Of a stretch of 64,000 bases of DNA, positions 63,816-64,000 are shown piece after piece. This DNA is from Amphritea atlantica. GTDB lineage: Bacteria > Pseudomonadota > Gammaproteobacteria > Pseudomonadales > Balneatricaceae. Below the pieces are notes generated by a model. It did no database searches. It was not told the DNA's origin and was given only the letters and a program-made list of their open reading frames with translations. The position numbers and the translations under genes are program-made. Location: assembly GCA_024397875.1 (NCBI GenBank), contig CP073344.1, positions 3,587,001-3,651,000 of the forward strand. The letters run 5' to 3'. Position 1 is the first letter of the stretch. Each line of letters starts with the position of its first letter.

Positions 63816-64000
63816 AAATTATCCGGATTCAGGTCACAAAAAATAGTAAGCGGACTCTATCACAAAGCCCTTTTGATATGAAGGTAAAGCCCTATGACAC
63901 AAGGCGAATCCGAACGGCACCCGCCCCTTCACAGCGGTTCTTTCCCGCCTATTCGGTTTCTGCCTGCAAAGATGTTTCCCGGCAGAAAACGTTGGCCACC

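Overview
This window is a chromosomal segment of a marine-type gammaproteobacterium, most likely from the Oceanospirillales (Oceanospirillaceae). That placement is an inference from the gene mix: a FabY-type ketosynthase and a RegB/RegA redox pair as in pseudomonads, a Vibrio-like flgO/flgP/flgT set, a DUF1820 protein and the miaB-ybeZ-ybeY-ybeX-lnt-leuS-lptE-holA block. No rRNA or other decisive taxonomic marker is present.

Layout. 1-8.6 kb (minus strand) is the classical envelope/translation block rpsB-tsf-pyrH-frr-uppS-cdsA-rseP-bamA-skp, the last gene cut by the window edge. 8.8-12.7 kb (plus) is map-glnD-DUF1244, driven from a promoter divergent to rpsB. 12.7-15.3 kb carries flgP and flgO (minus) divergent from flgT (plus), with a sigma-28-like promoter overlapping the flgT start codon. 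15.3-21.1 kb is an accessory island: an integron-type cassette array without an integrase (a CALIN-like array), with a group II intron inserted in one attC site and an IS110/IS1111-family element beside another. Its cassettes encode a tyrosine-phosphatase-like protein, an unknown 92-aa protein and a two-ORF protein with a HEPN-type RNxxxH motif. 21.2-28.1 kb has an OmpA-like lipoprotein, fabY, an unknown lipoprotein, tatD and prfC. 28.3-30.2 kb is the RegB/RegA two-component pair, followed by REP-like palindromes. 30.4-38.2 kb holds a CbiM-like membrane protein, rimI, a HolD-like protein, leuA, a PatB-type C-S lyase and small or stress genes (TrhA/hemolysin III, Hsp20). 38.4-41.6 kb collects epmA, efp and epmB, the EF-P lysylation genes, with a 50-bp tandem repeat between epmA and efp. 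41.6-46.9 kb has Bax, a large MASE1-CHASE-PAS-GGDEF-EAL protein and DUF1820. 47-57 kb is the miaB to holA block. 57.1-59.8 kb is a second, smaller accessory spot: a membrane-anchored coiled-coil GIY-YIG (DUF4041/T5orf172-like) protein and a degenerate tRNA-Thr. 59.8-63.8 kb ends with OsmC, a PAP2 phosphatase, a GT39 (ArnT-like) transferase and a GT2 (ArnC-like) transferase.

A family of short CTAG-bounded hairpins sits at 3' gene ends on both sides of each accessory island, in opposite orientations. The most interesting stretches are the integrase-less cassette island with its frameshifted HEPN-like gene, the GIY-YIG locus beside the tRNA remnant, and the 50-bp minisatellite beside efp. No CRISPR array, prophage module or integron integrase was seen.
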